Shown here piece after piece: positions 1-7,425 of a DNA stretch of 8,763 nt. The notes beneath the pieces were generated by a model that saw nothing but the letters and a program-made list of their open reading frames with translations, was not told the DNA's origin and did not search any database. Source of the stretch: Chloroflexota bacterium (lineage in GTDB: Bacteria > Chloroflexota > Limnocylindria > Limnocylindrales > CSP1-4). A program made the translations under genes and the position numbers. The first letter of the stretch is position 1. Each line of letters opens with the position of its first letter. The DNA lies in the NCBI GenBank assembly GCA_021812735.1, contig JAKAMV010000370.1, positions 1 to 8,763 of the forward strand. Reading direction: 5' to 3'.

Positions 1-1351
1 TGCCGGGCGTCGCGAGCTCGACGATCCGGTGCATCCTGCGGAGGTCGTCCTCGAGCTTCCCGCTTAGGTTGCCCAGGTCCTCCTCGCGCTCGAAGTGGAC
101 GAGGATCCGGTCCAGGAGCGGGAGCCTGGCGGACGTGCCGGGGACCGGGCAGCCGATGCTGGCGAGGTGGAACAGCTGCCCGATCGCGCGCGCGAAAGTC
201 GTCTTGCCACCCTGGTTCGGGCCGGTGACGACGAGGACACGCTCGGGCCCGGCGAGGTCGAAATCGTTGGTCACCACCGCTCGACCCTCGCTCGCGAGCG
301 ACGCGGCCAGGGCGAGATCGAACAACCCGTGCGCGTGGATCTCCGTGGTGCCGTCGACAACCTCGGGGTAGCAGAAAGGCAGGCCGATCCCAGCGTATTG
401 CTCCATGAACTCGAAGTACGCGAGGTAGAACTGAACCTCGTCGTCGAACAGGAGCACCGTCTCGTCGAGGAAGTCGCCGTGCCTTTCCGCGTACCGCGCG
501 AGCGACGCGAACACCTCGGGGTTGAGTCGCGCCACATAGTCCAGGATCGCCGCGTCGACGTGGTTCATGTCGGACGAGGCAGTGGCCAGGAAACGCGGAG
601 CGCGAGCCACGGCCGGGCCGAACCTGATGAACGCCTGTCGAACCTCGTCGGCGTAGTCCGACTCCTCCTCGCCGCGGCTGATCCTGACGCGCCGGCCCGA
701 GATGTGGACCTCGTAGGCGATCGCGCGGAGGTCCGCCTCGACGCGTCGCGTGTCACGGCGGAGGTCGGAGAACTCGCCGGATGCCGTGTACGCCGCGAGG
801 TAGCCTTGGAGCGCCTGGAAGGCGCGAGAGCGTGGCTTCGCGCGTGTCAGCCCATCTGCAAGGGCCGCCACCGCACGACAGTAGGTCGCCGCTCCCGCCA
901 GAAGCCAGCGCGCGCCGTCGCGCGCGTAGTCGGCCCTCGAGGCGAGGCCCAAGTGTCCCCGGACGGAGCGCATGCCCTCGGAGAATGCCCTGACTTGGTC
1001 CAGCAGGGCGCGGTCCTCCAGATCCCGGAAGACCTCCTGGCGATAGGCGACCGCCCCGGTGCTCGTCAGCAGGGCAAGGAAGTGCCTCCCGACGTCATGG
1101 CCGCCCTGGGCGGCCGTCACGGAGGCGACGACCCGATCCAGCAGCAGGTCGACGAAGTAGTCAGGGACGGGGCCTTCGACCACGGATCTGGCGCGGGACG
1201 ACTCGAAGAGGATGCTCGGGGGCGGCACCGGGTCGGGGCGAGCGAGGTGTTCGGGACGGGCGTTCTGGTCGCTGTCCGAAGGAGTTCCCCGCGGGTTCGC
1301 TACATCGGCCACGACGTGGACCTCCAACCGCAAGAGTGCGGAAGAGGCCAT
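1..1351 (-). CDS. MutS-related ATPase, C-terminus cut off by the window edge
   Basis: The 450 complete codons in the window encode a protein related to the ATPase core of MutS mismatch-repair proteins. The Walker A loop GPNQGGKT lies at residues 377-384, inside VLVVTGPNQGGKTTFARAIG, a characteristic MutS domain V sequence. A helical core-like stretch (YRQEVFRDLED, residues 103-113) precedes it, and HFEREEDLGNLSGKLEDD follows. The Walker B and remaining C-terminal part lie beyond base 1. The ATG at 1351 is the only ATG or GTG between the upstream in-frame stop (near 1445) and the core; no strong Shine-Dalgarno is seen. The N-terminus is too short to hold the mismatch-recognition and connector domains of MutS1, so this is one of the MutS-like proteins with only core and ATPase domains. 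Their role is not firmly known, so canonical mismatch repair should not be assumed. It is the last gene of the left-hand minus-strand run, 237 bases after the permease gene. Confidence 0.9.
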   Translation of the reverse strand, partial: MASSALLRLEVHVVADVANPRGTPSDSDQNARPEHLARPDPVPPPSILFESSRARSVVEGPVPDYFVDLLLDRVVASVTAAQGGHDVGRHFLALLTSTGAVAYRQEVFRDLEDRALLDQVRAFSEGMRSVRGHLGLASRADYARDGARWLLAGAATYCRAVAALADGLTRAKPRSRAFQALQGYLAAYTASGEFSDLRRDTRRVEADLRAIAYEVHISGRRVRISRGEEESDYADEVRQAFIRFGPAVARAPRFLATASSDMNHVDAAILDYVARLNPEVFASLARYAERHGDFLDETVLLFDDEVQFYLAYFEFMEQYAGIGLPFCYPEVVDGTTEIHAHGLFDLALAASLASEGRAVVTNDFDLAGPERVLVVTGPNQGGKTTFARAIGQLFHLASIGCPVPGTSARLPLLDRILVHFEREEDLGNLSGKLEDDLRRMHRIVELATPG

Positions 1352-1531
1352 CAGCGGACCGTCCGCAGATCGCCGAGTGCCCGATGGACACCACGACTGG
1401 CGAGCCTCATCGCCGTGGGGACCATGGTACCGCCCGGGGCGTTCACCTGACCCTCGAGGCCCACCGTTTCGGAAGGCGCCGCGTGGGCCTGACGCGCCCG
1501 TTCGCGCGGCCACTGCTCGCGTTGGCCCGCG

Positions 1532-1548
1532 GCCAGGTGGTGCCTGGC
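1532..1548 (-). terminator. small GC hairpin after the TauE/SafE gene
   Basis: GCCAGG (1532-1537) and CCTGGC (1543-1548) form a 6-bp stem with a 5-base loop, 41 bases beyond the permease stop codon on the minus strand. No U-tract follows, so it is at best a weak or Rho-assisted terminator. A 10-bp palindrome GCCCATGGGC (1573-1582) sits closer to the stop. The rest of the 1352-1588 gap shows no gene. Confidence 0.2.
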
Positions 1549-1588
1549 GAGGTGGACGCCCGCAGCCGGCCCGCCCATGGGCAGGCTG

Positions 1589-2329
1589 TCAGCCCAGGAC
1601 GATGAGCTTGAGCCCCGCGATGAGCAGGACCAGCGCGAGCGCCCGCCGCAGCGCCGGCGTTCCGAGGCGCCGGGACCCGAGTTCCGCGCCGATCAGCGAT
1701 CCCGCCGCGACCACGACGAGCGCGAGCGGGAGCTCGGGCGGCAGCGCGCGCACCGAGGCAACATTGCCGAGGAGGCCTGAAACCGAGTTGGCGAGGATGA
1801 AGGCGGCCGAGATTCCCGACGCGACTCGAGCGCCGGCCCAGCCGGTGAACAGGATGAGCGGCGTCAGGAAGATGCCGCCGCCCGTCCCGGTCAGGCCGGA
1901 CAGGAGCCCGATAGCCGCGCCGGCACCGACGGCCTGGGCGGACGGGACCCTTGTCGGGACCTCCTCATCTGCGTTCTTGCGAGCCGTGCGCCAGAGCTGC
2001 GCGGCGGCGACGAGCAGGACGACGCCAACGAACGGCTTGTAGACGACCGACGGCAGGACGATCGCGCCGCCGATGAAGGCCGCGGGGACGGACCCGACCA
2101 CGAACGGCACGAGCGGCCGCCACCGCACGTGGCCGGCGAGGTGGAACCGCGCCGTGACGATGACCGCGGCCAGGATGTTGAGGGCGAGCGCCGTGGGTTT
2201 CATCGTCGCCGGCGCAACCCCGGCCAGGGCCATGGCGGCGAGGTAGCCCGAGGCGCCGGCGTGCCCCACCGATGAGTAGAGGACCGCAGCGAGGAAGAAG
2301 GCGAGCAGCAGGAGCGCGAGGTCGGGCAT
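1589..2329 (-). CDS. TauE/SafE family membrane permease (sulfite/organosulfonate exporter type)
   Basis: This 246-residue, strongly hydrophobic protein is an integral membrane protein of the TauE/SafE (former DUF81) family. These proteins move sulfite, sulfoacetate or related anions across the membrane; the substrate here cannot be read from the sequence. It has the family's two-fold layout: a first glycine-rich helix pair (SSVGHAGASGYLAAMALAG, about residues 19-37) is echoed by GLLSGLTGTGGGIFLTPL (141-158), with a short charged loop (about 112-128, RTARKNADEEVPTR) between the halves. Length is normal for the family. An in-frame TGA lies two codons before the ATG at 2329, so this is the first possible start, yet there is no convincing Shine-Dalgarno in front of it. 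It is 84 bases downstream of enolase on the same strand and may be co-transcribed, but no functional link with glycolysis is evident. Confidence 0.92.
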   Translation of the reverse strand: MPDLALLLLAFFLAAVLYSSVGHAGASGYLAAMALAGVAPATMKPTALALNILAAVIVTARFHLAGHVRWRPLVPFVVGSVPAAFIGGAIVLPSVVYKPFVGVVLLVAAAQLWRTARKNADEEVPTRVPSAQAVGAGAAIGLLSGLTGTGGGIFLTPLILFTGWAGARVASGISAAFILANSVSGLLGNVASVRALPPELPLALVVVAAGSLIGAELGSRRLGTPALRRALALVLLIAGLKLIVLG

Positions 2330-2373
2330 CGGTCAGGCGATGGTAGGGCACGCGCAGCGCAGCGGGAGGGCTT

Positions 2374-2402
2374 CGGGCCCGAGCTGCGCCAGCCCGGGCC
2401 CG
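2374..2402 (-). terminator. GC-only hairpin after enolase
   Basis: Two copies of the self-complementary octamer CGGGCCCG (2374-2381 and 2395-2402) can form an 8-bp stem with a 13-base loop, 11 bases past the enolase stop codon. There is no U-tract. It could be a transcription pause or weak terminator that lowers read-through into the permease gene, or it could stabilise the end of the eno mRNA. No proof either way. Confidence 0.3.
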
Positions 2403-2413
2403 CTACGAGTCGA

Positions 2414-4252
<1,839 letters not shown>

Positions 4253-4420
4253 AGAGGCGGAGTCGGAGTCCACGCCGAAGCCGACGAGCGCGCCGCTCCC
4301 GGCGGCGAGGCACGCGGCGATGGCGACGGCGCCCACGACGACGTTCCAGCCCACCGTCAGCTGCTCGAGGCGGATGGCCCGCCGCAGCACAGCGGAGCAG
4401 GAGGCGGCGGCGACGGTCAC
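4253..4420 (-). pseudogene. N-terminal remnant of a CDF-like cation transporter
   Basis: From a GTG at 4420 the minus strand encodes about 56 residues that match the start of small cation-diffusion-facilitator-type transporters: LRRAIRLEQLTVGWNVV (residues 12-28), then a hydrophobic helix, then ALVGFGVDS (44-52). In the family this is the first membrane helix and the start of the helix bearing the conserved Asp-Ser metal-site region, normally followed by four more helices. Here the match stops at about residue 56. The frame stays open to a stop near 3866, but what follows is arginine- and proline-rich and not membrane-like, and the other two frames do not recover the family. I read this as a truncated, decayed gene; an assembly error is the alternative. 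An ATG at 4483 is a possible but less likely start. Confidence 0.6.
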
Positions 4421-4457
4421 GTGCGACCTCGTGCCGGCTCTGGGACGCCCGCGCCCG

Positions 4458-4463
4458 TAGACT
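4458..4463 (+). promoter_or_regulatory. -10 box placed for a leaderless transcript
   Basis: TAGACT fits the TAnnnT core of bacterial -10 elements and ends 6 bases before the GTG at 4470, the spacing expected when transcription starts at the first base of the start codon. No Shine-Dalgarno lies in front of that GTG and no clear -35 box is seen. Confidence 0.5.
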
Positions 4464-4469
4464 CCGCTG

Positions 4470-4697
4470 GTGGATCCTCTCACGGTCTTCGGTGCCCTCG
4501 CCGTCAGCGCGATGCTGCTCTTCTACGCGCTGGAGCAGCGGTCGCCAGCATACGTGCTGGCCTTCGCCGCGGCGTGCCTGGCGTCGTCCGCGTACGGCTT
4601 CCTGCAGGGGGCGTGGCCGTTCGGCGTCGTCGAGCTGGTCTGGTCGTTCGTGGCCCTCCGGAGGTGGCGGTCCCGGACCCGCTTGCCCGCGCCCTGA
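4470..4697 (+). CDS. small two-helix membrane protein of unknown function
   Basis: This 75-residue protein starts with GTG (MDPLTVFGALAVSAMLLFYAL) and resembles a conserved family of small bacterial membrane proteins known only as hypothetical; I recognise the pattern VDPLTVFG followed by GFLQGAWPFGVVELVWS but know no assigned function. It has two or three hydrophobic segments: about residues 5-20, 27-43, and 50-64, the last containing the well-conserved QGAWPFG turn. A basic tail (RRWRSRTR) suggests a cytoplasmic C-terminus. Codon third positions are almost all G or C throughout. It has no Shine-Dalgarno but a well-placed -10 box, so it is probably translated from a leaderless mRNA. It diverges from the transporter remnant and converges with the Nramp gene, with only 8 bases between stops. 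Confidence 0.8.
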   Translation: MDPLTVFGALAVSAMLLFYALEQRSPAYVLAFAAACLASSAYGFLQGAWPFGVVELVWSFVALRRWRSRTRLPAP

Positions 4698-4705
4698 CGC
4701 CTTCG

Positions 4706-5980
4706 CTACCCCACCGGGGCGAGCGTCGTCACGACGAGCAGGATCGACATCGCAGCGAGCGCGAGCGTGATCGCCCACCCGACCGCCAGCAGGAGCCGCC
4801 CGCTGGCGAGCGGCCCGAGCAGGGCCCGGTCGCCCGAGAGGACCATCACGAACACCAGGATGAACGGCAGCAGGAGCCCGTTGAGGACCTGCGAGAGGAA
4901 CATGACCTGGAGGAGCGGCAGCCCCGGGATGAGGACGAACACGGCGGCGAACCCGACGAAGAACGCGAGCAGGCCGTAGAAGGCGGGCGCGTCCCGCCAA
5001 CCCCAGTCGACGCCGAGCTCCCAGCCGAACGCCTCGCACGTCGAGTACGCGGAGGTGAGCGGCACGACGCCCAGGCCGAGCAGCGACGCCGCGAGCAGCC
5101 CGACGGCGAACAGCACCTCGGCCGCGGGGCCGGCGAAGGGCGCGAGCGCCTTGGCGGCCTGCGCCGCGTCGGTGATCGTCGTCTCGCCGTTTGCCCAGAG
5201 GGTCGCCGCGCAGGCGACGATGATGAAGCCCGCGATCAGGTTCGTGAGGAACGAGCCGAGCCCGACGTCGAGCCGCTCTCCCGCGAGGTCGTGCTCGTCG
5301 AGGCGCTTGTCGACGACGTACGCCTGGATGAAGCCCTGGCCCCAGGGGGTGATCGTGGTCCCGACCGTGCCCACGACCGCCAGCCAGTACGCGGTTGTGA
5401 GCGTGCCCGAGGGGATGAAGAGGGAGTGGACCGCCTGACCCCAGTCCGGCTTGGCGAGCACGGCGCTGATGGCGTAGGCGGCCGACACGGCGACACCGAC
5501 CGCGACGAACAGGTACTGGACGCGGCCGAAGCTGCCCCAGCCGATGAGCACCACGACCGCGACAGCCGACACCGCGGCGCTGACGGGGACGGGCACGCCG
5601 AAGAGGTCGAGCGCGGCGCCGATCCCGGCGAACTCGGCGACCGTGGTGCCGAGGTTCGCCACCAGCATCGCGAGGACCACGAAGGCCACCCAGCGGACGC
5701 CGAACCGCTCGCGGATGAGCGCGGTCATCCCCTTGCCGGTGGCCAGGCCGAGACGGGCCCCGAGCTCCTGGGTGAAGAACAGCGCGACGCCCGAGGCGAG
5801 GATCACCCACAGCAGCTGATAGCCGAACTGGATCCCGACGAGCGAGTAGGTGGTGATGCCGCCCGCGTCATTGTCGGCGAAGCCGCTGACGAGCCCGGGG
5901 CCGAGCACGGCGAGCAGGGCGACCAGGCGGACGCGGCGGGAGCGCGCGGCGCGCGCGGCGGGGAACGTGGGGCTGGACAC
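4706..5980 (-). CDS. Nramp-family divalent metal transporter with non-classical metal-site motifs
   Basis: A 424-residue polytopic membrane protein of the Nramp (SLC11-like) family, which imports divalent metal ions with or without protons. The start is the GTG at 5980, preceded at 7 bases by GGAGG; the hydrophobic part begins at about residue 17. Helix 1 reads GPGLVSGFADNDAGG (residues 27-41): the metal-binding Asp is kept (D38), but the classical DPGN is DAGG, and an extra acid (D36) is nearby. In helix 6 the classical MPH is TPW (211-213, GTVGTTITPWGQ), so the metal-coordinating Met and the His are missing. Classical Mn2+/Fe2+ selectivity is therefore not safe to assume; related clades with altered helix 1 and 6 motifs include Mg2+ transporters (NRMTs). 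About eleven helices are visible, a normal length. A structured leader with a small ORF precedes it. Confidence 0.92.
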   Translation of the reverse strand: MSSPTFPAARAARSRRVRLVALLAVLGPGLVSGFADNDAGGITTYSLVGIQFGYQLLWVILASGVALFFTQELGARLGLATGKGMTALIRERFGVRWVAFVVLAMLVANLGTTVAEFAGIGAALDLFGVPVPVSAAVSAVAVVVLIGWGSFGRVQYLFVAVGVAVSAAYAISAVLAKPDWGQAVHSLFIPSGTLTTAYWLAVVGTVGTTITPWGQGFIQAYVVDKRLDEHDLAGERLDVGLGSFLTNLIAGFIIVACAATLWANGETTITDAAQAAKALAPFAGPAAEVLFAVGLLAASLLGLGVVPLTSAYSTCEAFGWELGVDWGWRDAPAFYGLLAFFVGFAAVFVLIPGLPLLQVMFLSQVLNGLLLPFILVFVMVLSGDRALLGPLASGRLLLAVGWAITLALAAMSILLVVTTLAPVG

Positions 5981-5987
5981 ATCAGGG

Positions 5988-5992
5988 CCTCC
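5988..5992 (-). promoter_or_regulatory. Shine-Dalgarno site of the Nramp gene
   Basis: GGAGG on the minus strand, 7 bases before the GTG at 5980, fixes this start. A 6-bp GC hairpin ends two bases before it, so access to this site may be controlled. Confidence 0.75.
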
Positions 5993-5993
5993 G

Positions 5994-6055
5994 GCCGGCG
6001 TGCGCCGGCGAGTAGGGGCGGGGGCGGCCGACGCCCCTGACCCGCGGAGGTCAGG
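5994..6055 (-). promoter_or_regulatory. hairpin cluster in the Nramp leader
   Basis: Three hairpins lie between the leader ORF and the Nramp start. H1 pairs CCTGACC with GGTCAGG (6036-6055, 7 bp, 6-base loop) and contains the leader ORF stop codon. H2 pairs AGGGGCG with CGCCCCT (6014-6038, 7 bp, 11-base loop) and shares bases 6036-6038 with H1, so the two cannot both form fully. H3 pairs GCCGGC with GCCGGC (5994-6009, 6 bp, 4-base loop) right beside the Shine-Dalgarno. Shared arms suggest a switch, but hairpins are easily found in DNA this GC-rich, and the leader does not resemble the yybP-ykoY or M-box riboswitch cores as I know them. Confidence 0.4.
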
Positions 6056-6125
6056 CGGCGGTCGCCTGGACGGGCGGCCGGCGCGACATCGGGGAAGCGC
6101 CGGCGCGGGGACTGCGACCTGGCAT
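6051..6125 (-). CDS. candidate 24-residue leader peptide ahead of the Nramp gene
   Basis: An ATG at 6125 preceded at 7 bases by GAGGAG (6133-6138) opens a 24-codon frame that ends with TGA at 6051-6053, 70 bases before the Nramp GTG and in a different frame from it. The peptide is rich in proline and arginine (MPGRSPRAGASP, then Arg-Arg-Pro-Pro at residues 15-18). Its stop codon lies inside hairpin H1, so a ribosome finishing or stalling on it would disrupt H1 and free H2 to form. That layout is typical of regulatory leader peptides; proline-containing leaders control Mg2+ transporter genes in enterobacteria (mgtL type). It is too short for codon-use tests, and chance cannot be excluded. Confidence 0.45.
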   Translation of the reverse strand: MPGRSPRAGASPMSRRPPVQATAA

Positions 6126-6136
6126 GCGACAGCTCC

Positions 6137-6156
6137 TCGCCGGCGGGATCCGGCGA
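6137..6156 (-). promoter_or_regulatory. hairpin overlapping the leader-ORF ribosome site
   Basis: TCGCCGG (6137-6143) pairs with CCGGCGA (6150-6156), a 7-bp stem with a 6-base loop. Its arm overlaps the GAGGAG site of the leader ORF by two bases. Confidence 0.3.
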
Positions 6157-6182
6157 TTGACTCGGCTGGGGTTCCGGGGTGG

Positions 6183-6188
6183 ATTGTA
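6183..6188 (-). promoter_or_regulatory. -10 box for the Nramp leader transcript
   Basis: TACAAT on the minus strand differs from TATAAT at one base and stands out in GC-rich DNA. Initiation would be near 6176, giving a leader of about 196 bases before the Nramp start codon. No recognisable -35 box is found 16-18 bases upstream, so an activator or alternative sigma factor may be involved, or the match may be chance. Confidence 0.4.
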
Positions 6189-6403
6189 GGCGCAGCGCGC
6201 CCGCGGCGCCCAGCGGGGCCCGGCGGGCGCTCAGGGCGCCAGTGGCCTCGAACAGGCGCGGTCGATCGGCCCCGGCGTGGGCCGCGCGTGGCCCCGAACC
6301 GGCCCCCTGGCACTCGACCGACGCTCCACGCGGTCGTACCGTGCCTGCAAGCGCGGGCGTGCTGGTCGTCGGCTCGGCCCGTGAGGCTCGTGGTGCGTGA
6401 CGC

Positions 6404-6586
6404 ATGGACCCGCTCGGGGTGCTCGGGATCGCCGCCGTCTTCGCGGCGGTGGCGCTCGAGGTCGTGCTCGTCTCCTGGTGGGGCGGCCACCCGCAGGCGC
6501 CGCGGGGGGACCACCGCGCACGAGGAGCGTCGCACCCGAGACCGGGCAGGCAGCCCAGGCAGCCGGGCCCCGGGCCGGGGCGCTGA
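6404..6586 (+). CDS. possible small single-helix membrane peptide
   Basis: An ATG at 6404 opens a 60-codon frame beginning MDPLGVLGIAAVFAAVAL, with one convincing membrane helix (about residues 5-25) ending in SWWGGHP. The first 38 codons all end in G or C; after a run of six G (near 6505-6511) third-position use becomes irregular and the protein turns Arg/Pro/Gly-rich. The second part may therefore be non-coding or out of frame. In the +2 frame after the G run the text reads TTAHEERRTRDRAG, a plausible charged tail. No Shine-Dalgarno or -10 box is seen. I do not recognise a family. Confidence 0.3.
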   Translation: MDPLGVLGIAAVFAAVALEVVLVSWWGGHPQAPRGDHRARGASHPRPGRQPRQPGPGPGR

Positions 6587-7200
6587 CCGCCCCGGGCAGC
6601 CGCTCGGCCAGGCCGCTGGGGTTCGCGCGCGGCGCGGGGACGCGGCCCCCGAGAGGAATGACGGGGATCGGGACCAAGGTCGCCCGACCCGGTTACGGTG
6701 GGCACCTTCGCGCCGAGGCGCCGGCGCACGATCCTTCGCCGGTCGCTCACAGGCGACGGCAGTGGCGCCGATCGGGCGGGCACTCCCCCGGCTCGCACTT
6801 CGGATCGCGCTCCGCGGCGGCGAACGCGCCCGGTCCATCGGATTCGCCCTCCAGGACCGGGCCGCGGTTCCCGCCACGGGCAGCGGCGCGATCACGCGAT
6901 CCCGAGCTTCGGCGCCTCGCCCCGAATCCGGTCGTCCGATGCCCCTGGCCTGCCGCTCGTCCCCGAGAACGCCGGTGCGAGAGCGGCCCGCGGCGGCCAA
7001 AGCCCGCTATTGAGTCGAGGCGCCAGGGGCTCGACTCGAGCGGCGGCTCCAGACGAGGAGGTCGAAGGAGGGCACGCGAGGGCGCCGGGATCGGGTGGCG
7101 CCGAGGTCTCTGGTGCCAATGTCCGGAGTGACATGGCGCGACCCGAGCCGTGGCCCGGCTAACGTGAGTCGGGTCAGCCGCGATGCCCCGCCCCCCGCAC
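6587..7200. other. gap with no recognisable gene
   Basis: Both strands were read in all frames. Several frames are open for 80 to 240 codons, but their translations are Arg/Pro/Gly-rich, lack consistent codon use and match no family I know. No tRNA, rRNA, transposase remnant or tandem repeat is visible. The stretch 6190-6403 before the small peptide is likewise empty. Confidence 0.5.
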
Positions 7201-7241
7201 GAGCCTGATCGCCTCGACGCTGAGGTGATTACAGGAGGCGC
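7201..7241. repeat. imperfect direct repeat, copy 1 (upstream of fic)
   Basis: This 41-base segment matches 8720-8760 at 32 of 41 positions in the same orientation, without gaps. The best-conserved parts are GAGCC at the left, CTGAGG in the middle and GGAGGCGC at the right. A separate identical AGCCGCGAT lies to the left of both copies (7176-7184 and 8701-8709). Copy 1 can fold as ATCGCCTC/GAGGTGAT (one G-U pair, 6-base loop). Confidence 0.6.
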
Positions 7242-7281
7242 TAAGCCTCTCGCCCCGACCAAACTCACTGATCACGACAGA

Positions 7282-7298
7282 CCCTCTCGTATCGAGGG
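7282..7298. repeat. short inverted repeat
   Basis: CCCTC (7282-7286) pairs with GAGGG (7294-7298) around a 7-base loop; CTCG/CGAG within it can pair instead. It could be a weak terminator for leftward or rightward transcription before the fic promoter. There is no U-tract. Confidence 0.2.
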
Positions 7299-7317
7299 GG
7301 CTCTTCATGTGTGCCGA

Positions 7318-7360
7318 TGTCCTGCGCGGCAGAGCGCAAGCCTTCGCTCTGCGCTGGACA
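7318..7360. repeat. long imperfect inverted repeat before the fic promoter
   Basis: GCAGAGCG (7329-7336) pairs perfectly with CGCTCTGC (7345-7352) around an 8-base loop. The stem resumes outside a bulge with TGTCC (7318-7322) and GGACA (7356-7360). The whole 43-base palindrome overlaps inverted repeat A, so only one of the two can form at a time. Confidence 0.5.
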
Positions 7361-7370
7361 ATGAAGGCTT
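7338..7370. promoter_or_regulatory. inverted repeat A, candidate operator upstream of the -35
   Basis: AAGCCTTC (7338-7345) and GAAGGCTT (7363-7370) are a perfect 8-bp inverted repeat with a 17-base centre. It ends one base before the predicted -35 box. Its CCTTC and GAAGG cores recur exactly 51 bases later in repeat B. Confidence 0.45.
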
Positions 7371-7371
7371 A

Positions 7372-7399
7372 CTGACATATGGTTCGATAACCCTTCAAT
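7372..7399 (+). promoter_or_regulatory. predicted fic promoter
   Basis: CTGACA (7372-7377) and TTCAAT (7394-7399) match the -35 and -10 consensus at 5 and 4 of 6 positions with a 16-base spacer. The segment is clearly more AT-rich than its surroundings. The transcript would start near 7406, about 29 bases before the fic ATG. Confidence 0.5.
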
Positions 7400-7419
7400 C
7401 TCGGCCAAGGAGTGAAGGG
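7391..7419. promoter_or_regulatory. inverted repeat B, candidate operator over the -10 and start site
   Basis: CCCTTCA (7391-7397) and TGAAGGG (7413-7419) form a perfect 7-bp inverted repeat with a 15-base centre. It covers the predicted -10 box and transcription start, the position expected of a repressor site. Its core shares the CCTTC-17-GAAGG architecture with repeat A. Confidence 0.45.
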
Positions 7420-7425
7420 ATAGCC

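Noticed and set aside
95..1450. Plus-strand open frame of 451 codons
   Set aside because: It is antisense to the MutS-like gene; the minus-strand frame has the Walker A motif and family sequence, while this translation is Arg/Glu/Val-rich with no family signal.
5981..6180. Known Mn2+ (yybP-ykoY) or Mg2+ (M-box) riboswitch in the Nramp leader
   Set aside because: I could not find the conserved cores of either class; a covariance-model search would settle it.
6157..6185. Plus-strand TTGACT as a -35 box for the small ORF at 6404
   Set aside because: The matching -10 position (TGGATT) is poor and lies over 200 bases from the ORF.
5981..7000. N-terminal extension of the Nramp frame up to 764 codons in total
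   Set aside because: The extension is low-complexity, non-membrane text; the GTG at 5980 has a good Shine-Dalgarno and fits the family N-terminus.
7307..7375. 22-codon ORF before fic with a G-rich ribosome-site-like sequence
   Set aside because: It spans the palindromes, has no coding signal, and ends upstream of the predicted fic transcription start, so it would not lie on the fic mRNA.
7376..7395. T-loop-like GGTTCGAT suggesting a tRNA
   Set aside because: The flanking bases do not form the 5-bp T stem and no acceptor, anticodon or D arm can be built around it.
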